Positions 5,664-8,355 of a DNA stretch of 8,355 nucleotides are shown here, one piece after another. Origin of the DNA: Chloroflexota bacterium. Its GTDB lineage: Bacteria > Chloroflexota > Dehalococcoidia > Lucifugimonadales > UBA1127. Each line of letters opens with the position of its first letter. Positions within the stretch are counted from its first letter, which is position 1. The notes under the pieces were generated by a model. That model saw nothing but the letters and a program-made list of their open reading frames with translations. It was not told where the DNA came from and did no database searches. Made by a program: the position numbers and the translations under genes. The stretch is taken from positions 1-8,355 of the forward strand of contig JAPPNT010000095.1 in NCBI GenBank assembly GCA_028873745.1. The letters run 5' to 3'.

Positions 5664-7367
5664 GTGAAAGCTCCAATTGCTCTTTCCACGATTGCCGCCC
5701 TGCTTGGGTTGCTGACGCTCCTCGCGATGCCGGGCTGCGGCGAGGAGAAGGTGCTGACGCTGCGGTACTGGCAGGCGGCGACCCTTCCCAGCCCGTATCT
5801 CGCCAGCGGGTTCAAGGACAGCGACGCGGCGGCCCTGACGCTGGAGCCGCTGGCCAGCTACGACCCCGACGGCAACCTGGTCCCGAGACTCGCCGTGGAG
5901 GTCCCGACCGTCGAGAACGGCGGGGTCTCGGCAGACCTCACGTCCATCACGTGGTCGTTGCGGGACGACGCCAAGTGGTCCGACGGCAGCGACTTTTCCG
6001 CCAGCGATGTCGTCTTCACGTGGCGCTACTGCACCGACGAGGCGACAGGCTGCGTTGCGGAGGACAACTTCGAGGGCATCAGCGACGTCACGGCTGTCGA
6101 CGACCGCACGGTGCGTGTCGAGTTCGACGCGCCGACGCCGTTCCCGTACAGCGCCTTCGTCAGCTCGGCGACGCCGATCATCAGCGAGGCGCAATTCCGC
6201 GACTGCGTCGGGGCCGCAGCATCGGGGTGCGGGGAGCAGAACGCCAACCCCCTCGGCACGGGGCCGTTCCGCATTGTGGAGTTCGCGTCTGAGGAGCGGG
6301 CCGAGTACGAGCGGAACCCGCACTACCGGGGCGACAGGCCATACTTCGACCGGGTGATCATCGAGGGCGGCGGGGACGCTGAATCGGCGGCGCGTGCGGC
6401 GCTGGAATCAGGGACCGTCGACTACGGGTGGAACCTGCAGGTGCCGCCGGAGATGCTGGCGTCGCTGGAGGCGCAGGGCGTCGGGACAGTGGTGTCGTCC
6501 TTCGCGGGGCTGACGGAGCGGCTGGTGCTGAACCAGACCAACGTCGACCCGGCGCTGGGGGATGACCGCTCGGAATACTTGGACGGGGCGAACCCGCACC
6601 CGTTCCTGTCCTTCCACCCCGTCCGGCAGGCGATGTCGCTGGCGATCCACCGGACGCGGCTGGCGGAGGAGTTGTACGGCTTCGCAGGCCGGCCGGCGTG
6701 CAACCTTGTCGAGGCGCCGGTGCGCTACCGCTCGTCGGCGAACGACGGCTGCGTGGCGCAGGACATCGCCGGGGCGCAGCGGCTGCTCGACGAGAACGGC
6801 GTCGTCGACTCGGACGGCGACGGGGTGCGCGAGCACAACGGCGTGCCCCTGCGAATCACGTACCAGACGACGGAGAACAAGGTGCGGCAGGGCACACAGG
6901 AGCTCATCCAGGGGTGGTGGCGGGAGATCGGCATCGAGGCGTCGCTGGTCTGGCATGACGCGGGCGTCTTCTTCGGCGGCGACCCGTCGACGGAGGACGC
7001 GTCGTACCGCCGGTTCCTGGCGGACGTGCAGATGTACGCGACGGACACCGGCATCGACCCCGCGAGCTACCTCAACAGCATGGGCTGCAAGCACATTCAG
7101 TCTCGCGAGAACAACTGGGCCGACGGCAACAACTCGCGGGGGTGCAACCCGGAGTTCGACGCGCTCCTGCCTCGGCTGGACGCGCTGACCATCGGCCCGG
7201 AGCGCGACGCGCTGGTCAAGCAGATGAACGACATCTACGTGCAGAACTACTTCGAGATCTTCCTCGTCGACCGCGGGCTGGTGTCGGCGCACGCCAACGA
7301 CCTCAAGGGCGTGCGGATGAACGCGTGGGACAGCGAGCTGTGGAACATCGCGGAGTGGCGGCGGTAA
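5664..7367 (+). CDS. ABC transporter substrate-binding lipoprotein, family 5 (peptide/oligopeptide type)
   Basis: A 567-residue extracytoplasmic receptor of the SBP_bac_5 family (OppA/DppA relatives), which binds peptides, and in some members nickel, sugars or other solutes, for an ABC importer. Residues 1-25 are a lipoprotein signal peptide: MKAP, a hydrophobic core, then AMPGC with the lipidated cysteine at 25. Family landmarks follow: LEPLASYDPDGNLVPRLA (about 58-75), TSITWSLRDDAKWSDGSDFSASDVVFTW (about 95-121), the NPLGTGPFRIVEF segment (about 196-208), NPHYRGDRPYFD (about 220-231), PVRQAMSLAIHR (about 320-331) and the loop DSDGDGVREHNG (382-393), a common family feature. Besides Cys25 there are eight cysteines in four sequence-adjacent pairs (123/130, 181/189, 346/363, 475/494), probably disulfides. 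The start is GTG, selected by GGAGG 10 bases upstream. No permease or ATPase follows in this window, so it is an orphan receptor here. The ligand is not predictable from sequence. Confidence 0.93.
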   Translation: MKAPIALSTIAALLGLLTLLAMPGCGEEKVLTLRYWQAATLPSPYLASGFKDSDAAALTLEPLASYDPDGNLVPRLAVEVPTVENGGVSADLTSITWSLRDDAKWSDGSDFSASDVVFTWRYCTDEATGCVAEDNFEGISDVTAVDDRTVRVEFDAPTPFPYSAFVSSATPIISEAQFRDCVGAAASGCGEQNANPLGTGPFRIVEFASEERAEYERNPHYRGDRPYFDRVIIEGGGDAESAARAALESGTVDYGWNLQVPPEMLASLEAQGVGTVVSSFAGLTERLVLNQTNVDPALGDDRSEYLDGANPHPFLSFHPVRQAMSLAIHRTRLAEELYGFAGRPACNLVEAPVRYRSSANDGCVAQDIAGAQRLLDENGVVDSDGDGVREHNGVPLRITYQTTENKVRQGTQELIQGWWREIGIEASLVWHDAGVFFGGDPSTEDASYRRFLADVQMYATDTGIDPASYLNSMGCKHIQSRENNWADGNNSRGCNPEFDALLPRLDALTIGPERDALVKQMNDIYVQNYFEIFLVDRGLVSAHANDLKGVRMNAWDSELWNIAEWRR

Positions 7368-7376
7368 CGGCCCTTC

Positions 7377-7434
7377 GATTTCCCTCAGGGCGAACGGGGG
7401 AAGGGGATTTCCCTCAGGGCGAACGCGGGAAGGG
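7377..7434 (+). repeat. Two-copy 29-base tandem repeat
   Basis: Two adjacent 29-base units (7377-7405 and 7406-7434) differ at one base (G at 7397 against C at 7426). Each contains TTCCC and a later GGGAA that can pair, with the small palindrome CCCTCAGGG inside, so each unit can fold as a hairpin. They fill the gap between the binding protein stop and the ribosome-binding site of the DUF1801 gene. They are followed by another small inverted repeat (GGGA, five-base loop, TCCC at 7432-7444). No T-run is present. The pattern resembles a dispersed palindromic intergenic repeat rather than a standard terminator. Confidence 0.8.
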
Positions 7435-7456
7435 ATGCCGTCCCGGGAGGCGTACG

Positions 7457-7846
7457 ATGACGACGGCGAAGCTCGGCACGTTTGACGACCTGCTGGCGAT
7501 GACGCCGGAGCCGCTGCGGCCGGTCGCCGTGTCGCTGCGCGAAGCTATCGTGCGGCTGCACCCGGAAGTCAGCGAGGTGGTGCGGCTGGGCGACCGCGCC
7601 GCGACGTACGGCGTAGGGACTCGGAAGATGGTGGAAGGCTACGCCTACATCATGCCCCATGCCGGCTGGATCAACCTGGGCTTCTATCGCGGCGCGTCGC
7701 TGCCCGACCCCGAGGGGCTGCTGGAGGGCACCGGCGCCGCCATGCGCCACGTCAAGGTGCGGAGCCTGGAAGAGGCGGCCCGGGGCGAGGTCATCGCGCT
7801 GCTGGCCGCTGCGCTGGAGGAGCGCCGGGACGCCCTCGGCGGTTAG
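7457..7846 (+). CDS. DUF1801 domain-containing protein
   Basis: A 129-residue soluble protein of the DUF1801 (YdhG-like) family, whose biochemical role is not established; the fold is shared with small proteins found in many bacteria. Recognisable family features are an N-terminal helical region with VAVSLREAIVRLHPEVSEVVRLGDRAATYGVG (about 23-54), a central strand segment YAYIMPHAGWINLGFYRGASLPDPEG (about 62-87) and the C-terminal signature LLEGTGAAMRHVKVRSLEEA (about 88-107). No signal peptide or membrane segment is present, so it should be cytoplasmic. The ATG at 7457 has GGGAGG 6 bases upstream. It lies 89 bases after the binding protein gene, with the tandem repeat between them, so it may be read from the same transcript or separately. 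Its TAG stop overlaps the DegV-family stop on the other strand. Confidence 0.88.
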   Translation: MTTAKLGTFDDLLAMTPEPLRPVAVSLREAIVRLHPEVSEVVRLGDRAATYGVGTRKMVEGYAYIMPHAGWINLGFYRGASLPDPEGLLEGTGAAMRHVKVRSLEEAARGEVIALLAAALEERRDALGG

Positions 7847-8355
7847 GCTCCCGAACGGACCAGTGCGACGCCGATGCCGCCCGGGCCGGTGTGCACGCCC
7901 AGGGCGGGGCCAAACCGGCACAGGTACGGGCTCGCGCCGGCGGGCAGGACCTCCGACACGCTGTCGGCAAAGGCCTGCGCCGCGTCCGGGGTGGTGCTGT
8001 AGATGACGGCCAGCGAGTCCGCGGGGCCCATGCCGAGTACCGTCTCGCGCAGCTTGGCCAGCCCCTTGGTGAAGGTGCGGGCCTTGCCCAGCTCATGCAC
8101 CTCGCCGTCCTGCACGATGATCATCGGCTTGATCTGCAGGATGGAGCCGAGCATGGCCTGCGCCTTGCCGATGCGGCCGCCCTTCTGCAGGTACTCGAGC
8201 GTCTCCAGCAGGGCCATGCAGCGCGCCCGTTCCGCCGTGCTCCGAGCGATCTCTGCGACCTCCTCGACGCCGGCGCCGCCGTCGGCCGCTTCCGCCGCGG
8301 CGACGGCTACCAGGCCCTCGCCCATGGACGCGCTTGCCGTGTCGATGACCTCGAT
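7843..8355 (-). CDS. DegV family protein (fatty-acid-binding), N-terminus cut by window edge
   Basis: The C-terminal 170 residues of a DegV-family protein; complete members are about 280 residues. DegV proteins bind a long-chain fatty acid between two domains, and in Firmicutes relatives (FakB) they present it to a fatty acid kinase. That specific role is not shown here. Visible family sequence, numbered from the edge: VIDTASASMGEGLVAVAAAE (about 3-22), the TLEYLQKGGRIGKAQAMLGS segment (about 51-70), LQIKPMIIVQDGEVHELGKARTFTKGLAKL (about 72-101), and a C-terminal SLAVIYSTTPDAAQAFAD region ending GPALGVHTGPGGIGVALVRSGA, which forms the end of the second domain. The frame is open through the right edge, so the ATG at 8325 is internal. 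The gene converges with the DUF1801 gene, the two stop codons sharing TTAG. Confidence 0.92.
   Translation of the reverse strand: MEVIDTASASMGEGLVAVAAAEAADGGAGVEEVAEIARSTAERARCMALLETLEYLQKGGRIGKAQAMLGSILQIKPMIIVQDGEVHELGKARTFTKGLAKLRETVLGMGPADSLAVIYSTTPDAAQAFADSVSEVLPAGASPYLCRFGPALGVHTGPGGIGVALVRSGA

Noticed and set aside
6807..6842. EF-hand-like DSDGDG loop in the family 5 binding protein as a calcium sensor linked to the channel
   Set aside because: This Asp/Gly loop is a recurrent structural feature of family 5 binding proteins and is not flanked by EF-hand helices. A link to the channel would be overreading.
7368..7456. Intrinsic terminator after the family 5 binding protein gene
   Set aside because: Hairpins can form in the repeat, but no T-run follows any of them on either strand. 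The repeat interpretation explains the sequence better.

Overview
The window comes from a GC-rich bacterial chromosome (about two thirds G+C by eye, with frequent GTG starts). It contains nine protein genes, two of them cut by the window edges. I see no rRNA, tRNA, CRISPR array, transposase or phage gene. Both solute-binding proteins carry lipoprotein signal peptides. A MacB-type exporter lacks an adjacent adaptor gene, and DegV and DUF1801 proteins are present. This would suit a Chloroflexota (Dehalococcoidia/SAR202-like) or actinobacterial genome, but that assignment is an inference from gene style and not from a marker gene.

Left part (positions 1-5371, all minus strand). Read in the direction of transcription, six genes follow one another with short gaps: an FtsX/MacB-type ABC permease, its LolD/MacB-type ATPase, an unrecognised 137-residue four-helix membrane protein, a YihY/BrkB-family membrane protein, a voltage-gated cation channel of the NaChBac family, and a branched-chain-amino-acid-type (LivK-like) lipoprotein running off the left edge. 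Two junctions (permease-ATPase and channel-LivK) share an arrangement in which the upstream TAG stop is part of the TAGGAG ribosome-binding site of the next gene. Those pairs are probably translationally coupled. The whole run could be one transcript, although the gaps of 125, 73 and 85 bases leave room for internal promoters or processing hairpins.

Middle (5372-5663). A 292-base divergent intergenic region separates the minus-strand cluster from a plus-strand gene and should hold promoters for both sides.

Right part (5664-8355). A family 5 (peptide/oligopeptide type) solute-binding lipoprotein gene is followed by a 29-base tandem repeat, then a DUF1801 gene. The DUF1801 gene converges on, and overlaps by four bases, a minus-strand DegV-family gene that runs off the right edge. 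No Opp/Dpp permease genes accompany the family 5 binding protein in this window.

The most interesting item is the ion channel. Its selectivity filter reads TLEGWVD, with glycine where Na+-selective bacterial channels have serine (TLESW). That glycine is the feature reported to give the native prokaryotic calcium channel CavMr its Ca2+ selectivity, so this gene is a candidate prokaryotic voltage-gated Ca2+ channel embedded in a cluster of membrane proteins.
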